This document shows, one piece after another, positions 24,592 through 32,360 of a DNA stretch of 40,404 bases. The stretch comes from JAISFI01 sp031552335 (GTDB taxonomy: Bacteria > Bacteroidota > Bacteroidia > Bacteroidales > Azobacteroidaceae). How positions within the stretch are numbered: the first letter of the stretch is position 1; the number at the start of each line of letters is the position of its first letter. A model generated the notes under the pieces. The model made no database searches and had not been told where the DNA came from. It saw only the letters and a program-made list of their open reading frames with translations. The position numbers were made by a program, and so were the translations under genes. The stretch is from NCBI GenBank assembly GCA_031552335.1, contig JAVBMQ010000017.1, positions 1 through 40,404 on the forward strand, given 5' to 3'.

Positions 24592-26079
24592 ATGAAAAAA
24601 ATCTTTGTATCAATCGTTCTGATTTTTATCTCCGGCATATTTGTCTCCTGTGAAGATGATCGGTCAAACCCCAATAACAATGGCAATAACAATCATTACG
24701 TCAATAACTGGATTTATGATAACATGAGTATTTATTATTTGTGGAATAACAAAATCCCCGCTTCACCCGATTATGAAGCTAATCCTGACGATTTTTTCAA
24801 TTCCATTTGTAACTGGTATAATGAAAACACCAATCCTGATGGAGATAGATTTTCGTGGATACAGGAAAATTATGTGGATTTATTGAATTCATTGAGCGGA
24901 GTAAGTAGTGATGAGATCGGTTTTGAGTTTCAGCTTTTCTATGTGGATGATAAACACATCAATATAGGTGGAGAAGTTTTATATGTAAAAAAAGGCACTC
25001 CTGCAGCATCCAAGGGACTCAAAAGAGGAGATTTCTTTACTGAAATCAACGGAACTCAACTTACAGCCAGTAATTATAAAGATATTTTGAATGGCCTCAA
25101 AGGAGATTATAAATTATCTATATTTACTCCATTGGATGAGAAGAATCTTTCCAACAAACGTTATATGTCTCTATCTACAGTAAGCAAATATGAAGAAAAT
25201 CCGGTATATTTCAGTAATGTATATAACTATGATGACAAAAATATCGGGTATCTGGTTTACAATTTTTTCGCAGACGATAATGGAGATGGCCTTTGCGGCT
25301 ATGATGCACAATTAGCACAGGTCTTTGCCAACTTCAAATCCCAAAATGTAAACTCATTGATTCTTGACTTACGTTATAACTCAGGAGGATCTACTCTTGC
25401 AGCCACAGTTCTGGCCAGTATGATAGTAAAAGATCTGAATCCCAGGGAAATTTTTTATAAAACCAAATGCAATTCAATGCTTGAAGAAATAATATTGGAA
25501 GAAATGGGTGCAGACTATTTTAATCAATATTTTATGACTGAAATAAGTCCTAATAAAAATTATAATAACCTGACCACCCCCATCTCACTGCCGAATATCG
25601 GCAATAATTTGCAAGAGGTTTATATACTCACCGGACCTAACACAGCCTCATCCAGTGAATTGATAATCAATGGACTCAAACCCTATATGAATGTAATATT
25701 ATTAGGAACAACAACCATCGGAAAAAATGTGGCATCCATTTCACTCTATGAAGGAAACGATCCCAAAAACAAATGGGGCATACAACCGATTGTGTTCAAA
25801 ATGTATAATAGTGATAATGAATCCGATTTTACTGCCGGATTTTCTCCTGCCGAAGATTTCATAAATGATGACAGCAACGTTTCTCCTAAAAAAGAACTGG
25901 GAGATCCGAAAGAGAATATGTTAAGCGATGCGATCAAGCATATTACGGGAGTTAACACATTAAAATCCGGAACATCATTTGAGAAGATTTCTTATAAAAA
26001 AATATCATCTTCTATGGATGACAAACCCTGGAGAAATCAAGGTATCCTTAAATTCAAATCATTACCTGTAAAAAAATAA
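24592..26079 (+). CDS. S41-family (C-terminal processing-like) protease, lipoprotein
   Basis: A 495-residue protein with a lipoprotein signal ending in FVSC at Cys20, a low-complexity Asn-rich linker, a helical N-terminal segment, a PDZ domain (about residues 100-185, VKKGTPAASKGLKRGDFF) and the S41 peptidase domain (about 205-430). The Ser/Lys dyad can be placed: Ser353 in NTASSSE and Lys378 in TTIGK, 25 residues apart as in Tsp/CtpA. Asp-rich segments such as ADDNGDGLCGYDA suggest metal binding, but that is only an impression. It should act on proteins in the periplasm or at the cell surface. It is followed after five bases by a Spy-like gene, with which it probably shares a transcript. Confidence 0.9.
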   Translation: MKKIFVSIVLIFISGIFVSCEDDRSNPNNNGNNNHYVNNWIYDNMSIYYLWNNKIPASPDYEANPDDFFNSICNWYNENTNPDGDRFSWIQENYVDLLNSLSGVSSDEIGFEFQLFYVDDKHINIGGEVLYVKKGTPAASKGLKRGDFFTEINGTQLTASNYKDILNGLKGDYKLSIFTPLDEKNLSNKRYMSLSTVSKYEENPVYFSNVYNYDDKNIGYLVYNFFADDNGDGLCGYDAQLAQVFANFKSQNVNSLILDLRYNSGGSTLAATVLASMIVKDLNPREIFYKTKCNSMLEEIILEEMGADYFNQYFMTEISPNKNYNNLTTPISLPNIGNNLQEVYILTGPNTASSSELIINGLKPYMNVILLGTTTIGKNVASISLYEGNDPKNKWGIQPIVFKMYNSDNESDFTAGFSPAEDFINDDSNVSPKKELGDPKENMLSDAIKHITGVNTLKSGTSFEKISYKKISSSMDDKPWRNQGILKFKSLPVKK

Positions 26080-26084
26080 ATACG

Positions 26085-26552
26085 ATGAAAAGATTGATAA
26101 TATTAGGAGTTTTCATATCAGGATTATCACTTGTAAATGCACAGGAACGCATTCCGTTTGATTCAAATGATAAGAGACCTGTATTGAACGAAAATATCAG
26201 GCAATCTGATTTATTACGTCTGAAACCCCAGTTATTGGAACGGGCATCTCAAAATGACATAGTATCAGACCTGACTCCGGAACAAAAATCGAAAATCAGC
26301 GATTTGATTCTCGAACGGGATAAACAATTGTTACAAGCAAAAAATATGCTTGCTGAGAAAGAAGCACGTTTGAAGACCTTGGAATCTTCAGATGATGTCA
26401 ATATGAAATCAATCAATAAAACCATTGATGAGATTGGTGCACTGATTATCAAACAAATGAAAACTAAAGCTGAATATAAACAAAAAATACGACAGATCCT
26501 TACAGAAAAGCAAAGAGTTGAATTCGACCTAACAGATGATGAATCAATTTAA
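26085..26552 (+). CDS. Small periplasmic helical protein, Spy/CpxP-like
   Basis: A 155-residue protein with a signal peptide (MKRLIILGVFISGLSLVNAQ), followed by an almost entirely helical, charged body. Two LTxxQ-like motifs are present, LTPEQ near residue 64 and LTEKQ near residue 143, flanking a long helical hairpin. This is the pattern of the LTXXQ (Spy/CpxP) family of periplasmic chaperones and stress sensors, although similarity outside the motifs is low. It lies five bases after the S41 protease gene, so a protease plus chaperone or adaptor pair is plausible. I do not recognise a named orthologue. Confidence 0.65.
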   Translation: MKRLIILGVFISGLSLVNAQERIPFDSNDKRPVLNENIRQSDLLRLKPQLLERASQNDIVSDLTPEQKSKISDLILERDKQLLQAKNMLAEKEARLKTLESSDDVNMKSINKTIDEIGALIIKQMKTKAEYKQKIRQILTEKQRVEFDLTDDESI

Positions 26553-26654
26553 TCTGAAGATATCCAATACTATTTTTACAACAATAAGGATGGCTATAAT
26601 ATAAACTACAAGAGAAATATCTTTCGCTTTTCCGGATAATGATTTTATAACCAT
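26544..26654 (-). CDS. Possible small single-pass membrane protein or C-terminal remnant
   Basis: A 36-codon minus-strand frame starts at ATG 26654 and ends at TGA 26544-26546. It encodes a basic N-terminus followed by an uninterrupted hydrophobic stretch (LVVYIIAILIVVKIVLDIF). The same frame stays open about 15 codons upstream without another ATG, which suits either a small membrane protein or the end of a decayed one. It overlaps the end of the Spy-like gene on the other strand by nine bases. AT-rich DNA can give such hydrophobic frames by chance. Confidence 0.22.
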   Translation of the reverse strand: MVIKSLSGKAKDISLVVYIIAILIVVKIVLDIFRLN

Positions 26655-26744
26655 GAAACGACCCAAAGAAGCGATCGAAAGTATAAAAAATTCAACAGTT
26701 CAAATAATAAACCTCAAAATATTTTTTATTTTAATATTAATTAC

Positions 26745-26752
26745 TACCTTTG
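26745..26752 (+). promoter_or_regulatory. -7 promoter box for tRNA-Pro
   Basis: TACCTTTG matches TAnnTTTG and ends 14 bases before the mature tRNA 5' end, giving a very short 5' leader. Confidence 0.65.
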
Positions 26753-26766
26753 CACTCGCAAAAGTT

Positions 26767-26841
26767 CGGGGTGTAGCGCAGTCCGGTTAGCGCACCTGCT
26801 TTGGGAGCAGGGGGTCGTGGGTTCGAATCCCGCTACCCCGA
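26767..26841 (+). tRNA. tRNA-Pro (anticodon UGG)
   Basis: A 75-base cloverleaf. The acceptor arm pairs CGGGGTG with TACCCCG plus discriminator A at 26841. The D arm is GCGCAGTCCGGTTAGCGC. The anticodon stem is CCTGC/GCAGG with loop TTTGGGA and anticodon TGG at 26802-26804. The T arm is GTGGGTTCGAATCCCGC. CCA is not encoded. It reads the CCN proline codons. It has its own promoter and a terminator hairpin follows at 26875. Confidence 0.97.
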
Positions 26842-26874
26842 CGAAGTAAAAAAGACTGATATTCAGTCAATTAT

Positions 26875-26917
26875 AAAATAGCGAGTTGGTACAATTCTGT
26901 ATCATTTCGCTATTTTT
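26875..26917 (+). terminator. Terminator after tRNA-Pro
   Basis: AAAATAGCGA (26875-26884) pairs with TCGCTATTTT (26907-26916), with partial pairing inside the loop and a T run on the 3' side. A smaller hairpin GACTGA/TCAGTC lies just before it, at about 26854-26868. Confidence 0.7.
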
Positions 26918-27037
26918 GCTTTAAAACAGCCTTATCTTTTCCTATTAAAAGCAAATAAGAGCGATTTTTCTTTGAAATATCTTTGAAGTGATTTTTATAG
27001 AATTGGTTTTGTCTAACACCTAATAACAAAATCAAAA

Positions 27038-27058
27038 ATGGCAACATTCAAAACGTAA
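27038..27058 (+). pseudogene. Possible relic of an integrase start
   Basis: ATG GCA ACA TTC AAA ACG TAA encodes MATFKT and a stop. Tyrosine integrases of Bacteroidota elements often begin MATFK or a close variant, and such genes commonly sit next to tRNA genes. This one lies about 200 bases 3' of tRNA-Pro. The rest of the gene is absent. The match is six codons long, so chance is a serious alternative. Confidence 0.2.
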
Positions 27059-27092
27059 TGATACCCCTTTTTAATTCAAAAATGGGGTATCA
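27059..27092. terminator. Strong hairpin downstream of the Uma2 gene
   Basis: TGATACCCC at 27059-27067 and GGGGTATCA at 27084-27092 are perfectly complementary. T and A runs extend the stem, with a single unpaired base, around an AATTC loop. It lies 33 bases beyond the Uma2 stop. No T run follows the stem on the minus strand, so terminator function is likely but not certain. Confidence 0.55.
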
Positions 27093-27124
27093 ATAGGAAA
27101 TAAACTATTGAAAGAAGAAAACAT

Positions 27125-27814
27125 TTAAGACAAACCCTGAAATAAATCTTCTAAATCAACAACTAAACCTTCAAGCACCTCTATCGGAACCTTAGTCTCT
27201 CCATTAATTACCTCATAAGTAGTTCCATCATCATATTTTCCATCGTCATGAAGAAGAAATTTTGTCACAGCTTTGGAATCAGGATAAACCAACCAATATT
27301 CCTTCACTCCGGCTGCTTCATAAAGAAAATATTTTTCATTCATATCACGTTTTCCCGTACTTGGGGAAAATACTTCGACAATCAAATCAGGAGCACCAAT
27401 ACATCCCCGTTCATCTAATTTGGAAAGATCACAAATCACACAAATATCAGGTTGAACCACATTATATATTTCGTCATCAGCAGTTTCTCCATTCAGAGGC
27501 AGTCGAACATCAAAAGGAGCATGGTAAACTTTACATTTACCTTTCCTACGGTCAATATATGGTAAAACTTTTTTCAGAAAAGAAATTGTTACTTCTGCAT
27601 GTTTGCGGAAAGGTGCAGAAAAAGAATAAACCATTCCGTTGATAATTTCTCTCATTTTATTATCTGACCAATGAAGATATTCCGCATACGAAAACTGTTG
27701 TTTTCCATATGTAACCACAGGTTTTTTCGCTTGTTTTGATTTTGTTTCCGTTCCCGATTTCGGATATTTTTTCATGGTTTGCCGGTTCTTTGGTGTTTTT
27801 GGTTCCATTTTCAA
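27125..27814 (-). CDS. Uma2-family (DUF820) PD-(D/E)XK nuclease-like protein
   Basis: A 229-residue protein. After a Lys-rich N-terminal tail (1-32) comes the Uma2/DUF820 domain: REIINGMVYSFSAP (Glu57), VQPDICVICD (Asp123), GAPDLIVEVFSPST (Glu147) and DMNEKYFLYEAAGVKEYWLV (Lys161). These positions correspond to the E/D/E/K active-site residues of the PD-(D/E)XK fold, so the site appears intact. Family members are widespread, often mobile, and their role is largely unknown. An alternative start at codon 14 (27775) would remove part of the basic tail. It stands alone between tRNA-Pro and a decayed sucCD locus, with a -7 box at 27837-27844. Confidence 0.88.
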   Translation of the reverse strand: MKMEPKTPKNRQTMKKYPKSGTETKSKQAKKPVVTYGKQQFSYAEYLHWSDNKMREIINGMVYSFSAPFRKHAEVTISFLKKVLPYIDRRKGKCKVYHAPFDVRLPLNGETADDEIYNVVQPDICVICDLSKLDERGCIGAPDLIVEVFSPSTGKRDMNEKYFLYEAAGVKEYWLVYPDSKAVTKFLLHDDGKYDDGTTYEVINGETKVPIEVLEGLVVDLEDLFQGLS

Positions 27815-27836
27815 TTTATTAGTTGGATTATATATA

Positions 27837-27844
27837 CAAAGATA
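27837..27844 (-). promoter_or_regulatory. -7 promoter box for the Uma2 gene
   Basis: TATCTTTG on the minus strand matches TAnnTTTG. It lies 23 bases upstream of the longest start codon, so the leader would be short. Confidence 0.5.
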
Positions 27845-27860
27845 TAAAAATATATCTTTT

Positions 27861-27893
27861 TAATTCCTAATTCTCAATTTTTAATTCTGAATC
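27861..27893. repeat. Degenerate AATT heptamer repeat at the sucD remnant 3' end
   Basis: Four AATT-centred heptads (TAATTCC, TAATTCT, CAATTTT, TAATTCT). They encode the non-homologous last residues of the sucD fragment (about WDSELKIEN), so the repeat has replaced or been fused to the true gene end. Confidence 0.5.
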
Positions 27894-28477
27894 CCAAAGT
27901 AATTCCGGAATCTCAGACGGCTTTTTTGCAACCCTGATTTCTACAGCTTCCAACACCCTGATTTTTTCTTCCGCAGTACCCGAACTTCCGGAAATAATCG
28001 CACCGGCATGTCCCATTTGTTTACCCGGAAGAGCTGAACGCCCGGAAATAAATGCAACTACCGGCTTAGTGATATATTGTTTGATATAAAGTCAACGTTC
28101 CGCTTCTGCTGATCACCCCTACCCTGCCAGGCACAAAAATCTGAGCAGGCATAATCCCTACCAGACTTTTACCGGGAGATATCAATCCGGGACAGTTCGG
28201 ACCAATCAGTTGAGCTCCTTTTTTTCGCACATAGTCATATGCTAACACAACATCCATTGTCGGAATACCTTCCGTTATACATATAATCAATGAAATTCCG
28301 GCATCAGCAGCTTCCCAGATAGCATCTTTGGCAATGAGCTTTGACAACAGACCGCTGTATTCCTAAACGGGTATACGCATAGATCGCATCTTCTTCCGAA
28401 TGACACAAAATATGTTTTTCTACCGGGATTCCATAGTCTGAGAATAATCTCTTAGCCTGATATTCGTGGATTTTCAT
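27867..28477 (-). pseudogene. Remnant of sucC-sucD (succinyl-CoA synthetase) with two internal deletions
   Basis: Three pieces are recognisable in order on the minus strand. From ATG 28477 to about 28345 comes the SucC N-terminus (MKIHEYQAKRLFSDYGIPVE, to RSVVKA). From about 28343 to 28090 comes the middle of SucD (AIWEAADAGISLIICITEGIP, then GPNCPGLISPG and VGVISRSGTLT). From about 28085 to 27867, in another frame, comes the SucD C-terminus (YITKPVVAFISGRSALPGK, then MGHAGAIISGSSGTAEEKI and PSEIPELL). The first junction removes most of sucC and the start of sucD; the second removes roughly 90 codons of sucD including the phosphohistidine region. No functional enzyme can result. Intact succinyl-CoA synthetase subunits are about 390 and 290 residues. 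Confidence 0.9.
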
Positions 28478-28595
28478 ATCATCTTAATTTTTATGAAAAG
28501 AAAATATTCTTCGTCGCCTACTTTAATTACAACACATAAAAATTAAGAATAGTTCACCGGTTTAGGTAGAGGTTGTTGCTATTGCAATCATATTA

Positions 28596-29873
28596 TTACT
28601 CCTCCCCAGCCTGCGTAAACAATATTTGACCGGTATTCATACTGATACCAACAGAGCGGCATTTTTCTTTTTTTACGCTCCGTTCCAGTGAACAGAAAAC
28701 AATCTGTTCGTCATTTCCACTTCCGCCAACAGCTGTTCGAACCCAATACATACTACTGGGAAGTCTTTGAATATCATTTTCGGCACATGTCCATAAAACT
28801 TTACCATTATCAGCAGATAGACATTGAATAATCCGGGGACTATTTTTTTCGTCAGCATCATTCAAATAACTGATCACTAAACGTTTCTTATCAAAATAGT
28901 GAACCTTTGGGAAGAAATATACCCGATCCGGAGTCAGACTATAACCTTCATCTTCCATCTTAGAGGTAGAATAAGGCATGATGGGAACCGGTCTTTTATC
29001 ATCCTTTATAAGAATTTCCTTTTTGCTGTTCTGCTGATTCTTAAATCCGAAGAAAGCCCTTTGATCCTGATAAGTATACTTACTGATACAATCTGTCTTA
29101 TATCTGGACTCATCATACTCATTAGCAGTAAGAATGATATCAAAATCCAATATATAATAAAACTTATTACCGTCTTTTGTATTGATCACCAAGGCCCGCT
29201 GTCCGGAACCATAATCGTCGAAATCACATTTCAACAGTCCCTCTGATAATTCTTTATGCCTGAGTGAAAGCGTTTTATTATTTTCCACTTCCTGAAAATT
29301 ATCCGGGTCAAAAGCCTTTACCCCATTTTCAAGTAAAGCCCAACATTTACCGGCGCCGAATTCTAAAGGTTTGGAACGGACAGAATTATAAGAGGACTCC
29401 GAATCAGATAAAACAGTTTCTTCCAAAACTTTACCGGAGCGCGGATCTATGATTTTCAAGACACCCTGATACGTACAATCATTTCCTTTCCAGTTTCTCC
29501 TGGAAAGATAAGTCCAGACATATACTCCTTTTTTATGGGGAACTGGAATAGCATACTCTACATTTCCTGTTTCACCTGAAGACTCGAAGACTCCGGAATT
29601 ATTTCCCTTATTACCTCCCAAGAATATAACAATTAAAGGCACAACAACCATCAACAACATAAAAATTGCAACTCCGACAAGAACCGGCTTCAATCGCAAT
29701 TGAGGAGTTCCTGTATTATAAATAGTTGTATTATTCACCACCTGCGGAGAATCTTTGCGATATACAAAATTCGTTTTACAAAAGTTACACCGGTAAGTAT
29801 CATTCCCGAGTTCTGTACATTCAGAACTTTGACAATTAGGACATTTTAACGGGATAATGCGCGACTCCTTCAT
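28596..29873 (-). CDS. Zinc-ribbon, single-TM protein with large extracytoplasmic domain (paralogue 2)
   Basis: A 425-residue protein. The N-terminus has a zinc ribbon with Cys11, Cys14, Cys29 and Cys32 (CPNC and CNFC) plus Cys19, followed by a short linker and one membrane helix at about 63-86. The remaining 340 or so residues would be extracytoplasmic. They contain repeated short beta-like motifs (KKGVYVWTYL; VLKIIDPRSGKVLEETVL; IIQCLSADNGKVLWTCAE; VGISMNTGQILFTQ) that recall PQQ-type or WD-type propeller blades. It is a clear paralogue of the gene directly upstream: the cysteine positions match exactly and NDADEKNSPRIIQCLSA is nearly identical. It is the last gene of an SPFH operon. I do not recognise a named family; the role is unknown. 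Confidence 0.8.
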   Translation of the reverse strand: MKESRIIPLKCPNCQSSECTELGNDTYRCNFCKTNFVYRKDSPQVVNNTTIYNTGTPQLRLKPVLVGVAIFMLLMVVVPLIVIFLGGNKGNNSGVFESSGETGNVEYAIPVPHKKGVYVWTYLSRRNWKGNDCTYQGVLKIIDPRSGKVLEETVLSDSESSYNSVRSKPLEFGAGKCWALLENGVKAFDPDNFQEVENNKTLSLRHKELSEGLLKCDFDDYGSGQRALVINTKDGNKFYYILDFDIILTANEYDESRYKTDCISKYTYQDQRAFFGFKNQQNSKKEILIKDDKRPVPIMPYSTSKMEDEGYSLTPDRVYFFPKVHYFDKKRLVISYLNDADEKNSPRIIQCLSADNGKVLWTCAENDIQRLPSSMYWVRTAVGGSGNDEQIVFCSLERSVKKEKCRSVGISMNTGQILFTQAGEE

Positions 29874-29915
29874 ATGATATTTTTATTTATTTCCAGGTTT
29901 TACTATCTGTATATA

Positions 29916-31274
29916 CTATCTTATTTCTGCTGGCACTTCGAATACAATCTTACCGGTTTTCATTTGCAAACCTACGGCCCGGTTTCGTTTTTCACTTAAT
30001 GTACTACTCTTCGAACATAAAACAAAGACTTCATTATTATCAGAACCGCCAACCGCAGCCTGAAGATAATAATCCGACTCTAATTTTTGAACAGGTTCCT
30101 CAGCACAAGTCCACAAAACATCGCCGGTTTCAGCCGACAAACATTGAATTACCCTTGGACTATTCTCTTCATCCGCATCATTTCTGAAACTGATGACAAG
30201 ACGGTCTTTATCAAAATAAAACACCTGAGGATAAAAAAACACCCTGTCCGTCACAAAGCGATCACTCTTTCCCTCCATAAAATAGGATGAAAAAATGAAT
30301 CTGGGCATAGGTGTGTTCATATACTTAAACAAACCTTGTTTCTTATTTCCCCTTTCAAGTTCTGAAAAAAAGAAGCCGGCACGTCCGTCTTTATGAACCG
30401 GAAAGACAATATCCCTGATCGTCTTTTGAGGATAAAAAAATTCATCATGCCTGCCCTCATCTTTTTTCAAATACACACAAGAATCGGTAAATTTCCATGC
30501 ATAAGAAGAACTGAGCTTATCAGCCTCACCACTACTGATTATCTGATCTATCTGTGGAAGGTAATAACAGTGACTGCCGTCTTTTGTTTCTATCTCCATA
30601 TAACGGGAAGGTTTAACGCGATGTCTTTCAAAAGAACAGCTCAAAATACCGGAAGATAATTCTGTGTGCCGTTTCATCAATGTTTGATTTGTCTCTACCT
30701 CCTGAAATGTATTCACATCAAATGCCATTAATCCACCTTCAACAATCACCCAGCACTTTCCATCAGCATACTCAAAAGGGTCTTCCAGGCTAAAAAACTT
30801 TTTAGAAGTCGTCATGGGAATTTGTTTTACCATTTCATTGGTGACAGGATTATAGATTTCCAGCATATGCACACTATAATGCAGGTCAGTTTCTGATTTC
30901 CGGTATATCACCTCTTTCCAAAGATATACTCCTTTTTTATTCGGAACCGGGATGACATAATCCACACTACCCCTTTCCTTAGGAAGAGGAGGAGTATAAG
31001 TTACGTGAGGCTTTTTGGAACGCCCAAAAAAGATTGACAAAAGAACAAATAAACCAATTATACAAAATCCTGACAATAGGCCTAACAATATCTTTTTGGC
31101 GTCAATCGGAGGAGTCTGTATCGTAGTTGTATGATTTACTGTACGGGGAGATTCCTGTTGTATAACAAACTTTGCTCTACAAGTATTACAACGATAAGCA
31201 CCTTTTCCTGTCTCAGCACAATCCTGACTTTGGCAAACAGGACACTTCAACACAATAACATGAGGTTCGGCCAT
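29916..31274 (-). CDS. Zinc-ribbon, single-TM protein with large extracytoplasmic domain (paralogue 1)
   Basis: A 452-residue protein with the layout of its downstream paralogue: zinc ribbon Cys11, Cys14, Cys29, Cys32 (CPVC and CNTC) plus Cys19, membrane helix at about 61-84 and an extracytoplasmic domain with blade-like motifs (KKGVYLWKEVI; MLEIYNPVTNEMVKQIPM; IIQCLSAETGDVLWTCAEE; VGLQMKTGKIVFEV). It begins three bases after the SPFH gene stop, so the two are tightly coupled. Zinc ribbons of this kind beside an SPFH protein recall YdjG/YdjH with YdjI in Bacillus subtilis, which work with a PspA-like protein in membrane stress. That parallel is by architecture only. The function is unknown. 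Confidence 0.8.
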   Translation of the reverse strand: MAEPHVIVLKCPVCQSQDCAETGKGAYRCNTCRAKFVIQQESPRTVNHTTTIQTPPIDAKKILLGLLSGFCIIGLFVLLSIFFGRSKKPHVTYTPPLPKERGSVDYVIPVPNKKGVYLWKEVIYRKSETDLHYSVHMLEIYNPVTNEMVKQIPMTTSKKFFSLEDPFEYADGKCWVIVEGGLMAFDVNTFQEVETNQTLMKRHTELSSGILSCSFERHRVKPSRYMEIETKDGSHCYYLPQIDQIISSGEADKLSSSYAWKFTDSCVYLKKDEGRHDEFFYPQKTIRDIVFPVHKDGRAGFFFSELERGNKKQGLFKYMNTPMPRFIFSSYFMEGKSDRFVTDRVFFYPQVFYFDKDRLVISFRNDADEENSPRVIQCLSAETGDVLWTCAEEPVQKLESDYYLQAAVGGSDNNEVFVLCSKSSTLSEKRNRAVGLQMKTGKIVFEVPAEIR

Positions 31275-31277
31275 TGG

Positions 31278-32261
31278 TTATATTCTTTTCAAGAGTTCTG
31301 TTTTTTTCTGAATAAATTCTTCATCGGTCAGTACTCCCAAATCTTTCATTCCGGCCAGTTTTTGGATCAGTGCCATGATGTCTTCTGTCGTTTCCGGTTT
31401 ATTCTCCGGAGCAACAGAAGCTTTATTCATTGCTGACTGAAAATTCATGCCGGCAGCCATCCCTACAAAAGCATTGGCTGTCCCCTCTCCTTCCGCCGCC
31501 TTTTCCAAAGAAACAGCGGTCTGAAACTGTGTAAACTCTTTCAGGTTGCCGACCATCTGCATTTGAGTGACTTTATCAAATATGGATTCCACCTCAGCTG
31601 GCAAACCGACATTTTCAATAAAAAAAGTAACCAGTTCCAGTCCAAATTTCTTAAATTCATCCGATAAAACCGGCCTTACTTCTTTGGCAATATTTTCATA
31701 ATTACGGGCATATTCCAGCAGTGAAATATTACCTTTACCCATCTCCACAGATAATTTATTAATGATTGTATGGCGCAATTGCCCCTCAATATCATCCATA
31801 ACAACCCGGGAATCAGTCAGACCAAATTCAGTGATAAAACATTTAGGGTCAGTAATTCTGACAGAATAAATTCCCCGTGCACGAACCCTTACTTGTTTAA
31901 ACTGCCTATCCTCAATCAGAATCGGATCCTGGGTACCCCATTTCAGATCAATAAATTGAGCAGTATTAAAAAAGAATACATCTACCTTGAATGGAGAATC
32001 AAACAAATATTTCCAGGATGCCAAAGTAGTAATAACAGGCATGTTTTTAGTAGTAAGGCGATGTAAACCGGAAGAATAGACATCCCCGAACTCACCTTCA
32101 TTCACCAATATGGCAAGTTGAGATTCCCGCACTGTGAGCCTGGCTCCATTCATGATTTTATTTCCTTTATCAGGAAACTTATACAATAAAACGCCACTGG
32201 AGTCCTCAACCCAATCTATCGTTTCAATAAATTCATTTTTAACAAATGAGAAAAAGCCCAT
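31278..32261 (-). CDS. SPFH/band 7 domain protein with C-terminal SHOCT-like motif (YdjI-like)
   Basis: A 327-residue protein without a signal peptide or clear membrane helix. Residues about 40-250 form the SPFH core of the subgroup annotated as virion core protein-like (YdjI of Bacillus): LTVRESQLAILVNEGEFGDVYSSGLHRL at the start and FGLELVTFFIENVGLPAEVESIFD at the end. A helical Ala-rich stretch follows, then a SHOCT-like end at about 293-327 (LAGMKDLGVLTDEEFIQKK). SPFH proteins oligomerise on membranes and organise microdomains. It is the first gene of a three-gene operon with two zinc-ribbon membrane proteins and has its own -7 box at 32308-32315. No PspA gene is in the window. Confidence 0.88.
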   Translation of the reverse strand: MGFFSFVKNEFIETIDWVEDSSGVLLYKFPDKGNKIMNGARLTVRESQLAILVNEGEFGDVYSSGLHRLTTKNMPVITTLASWKYLFDSPFKVDVFFFNTAQFIDLKWGTQDPILIEDRQFKQVRVRARGIYSVRITDPKCFITEFGLTDSRVVMDDIEGQLRHTIINKLSVEMGKGNISLLEYARNYENIAKEVRPVLSDEFKKFGLELVTFFIENVGLPAEVESIFDKVTQMQMVGNLKEFTQFQTAVSLEKAAEGEGTANAFVGMAAGMNFQSAMNKASVAPENKPETTEDIMALIQKLAGMKDLGVLTDEEFIQKKTELLKRI

Positions 32262-32307
32262 AATTGTTATTTATAGAGTTAATATGCAAGGTTATTTTAA
32301 AGTATGG

Positions 32308-32315
32308 CAAAGTTA
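32308..32315 (-). promoter_or_regulatory. -7 promoter box for the SPFH operon
   Basis: TAACTTTG on the minus strand is an exact TAnnTTTG match, 47 bases upstream of the SPFH start. A well-placed -33 box is not evident. Confidence 0.6.
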
Positions 32316-32360
32316 TTATTTTTTTGTCAAGATATAATTGAAAATTGACACTCTACATAA

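Noticed and set aside
26653..26790. Plus-strand ORF starting MKRPKEAIES and running into tRNA-Pro
   Set aside because: It reads through the tRNA promoter and into the tRNA itself. The hydrophobic part comes from an AT-rich stretch.
28066..28347. A short intact succinyl-CoA synthetase alpha gene
   Set aside because: The frame is only the central part of SucD. The flanking sequence carries the SucC start and SucD end in other frames, so it is a pseudogene piece.
28553..28582. Nine-residue frame after a GGAGGAG stretch downstream of the second zinc-ribbon gene
   Set aside because: Too short to support as a gene. Bacteroidota rarely rely on Shine-Dalgarno sites, and the purine run lies at the end of the preceding gene.
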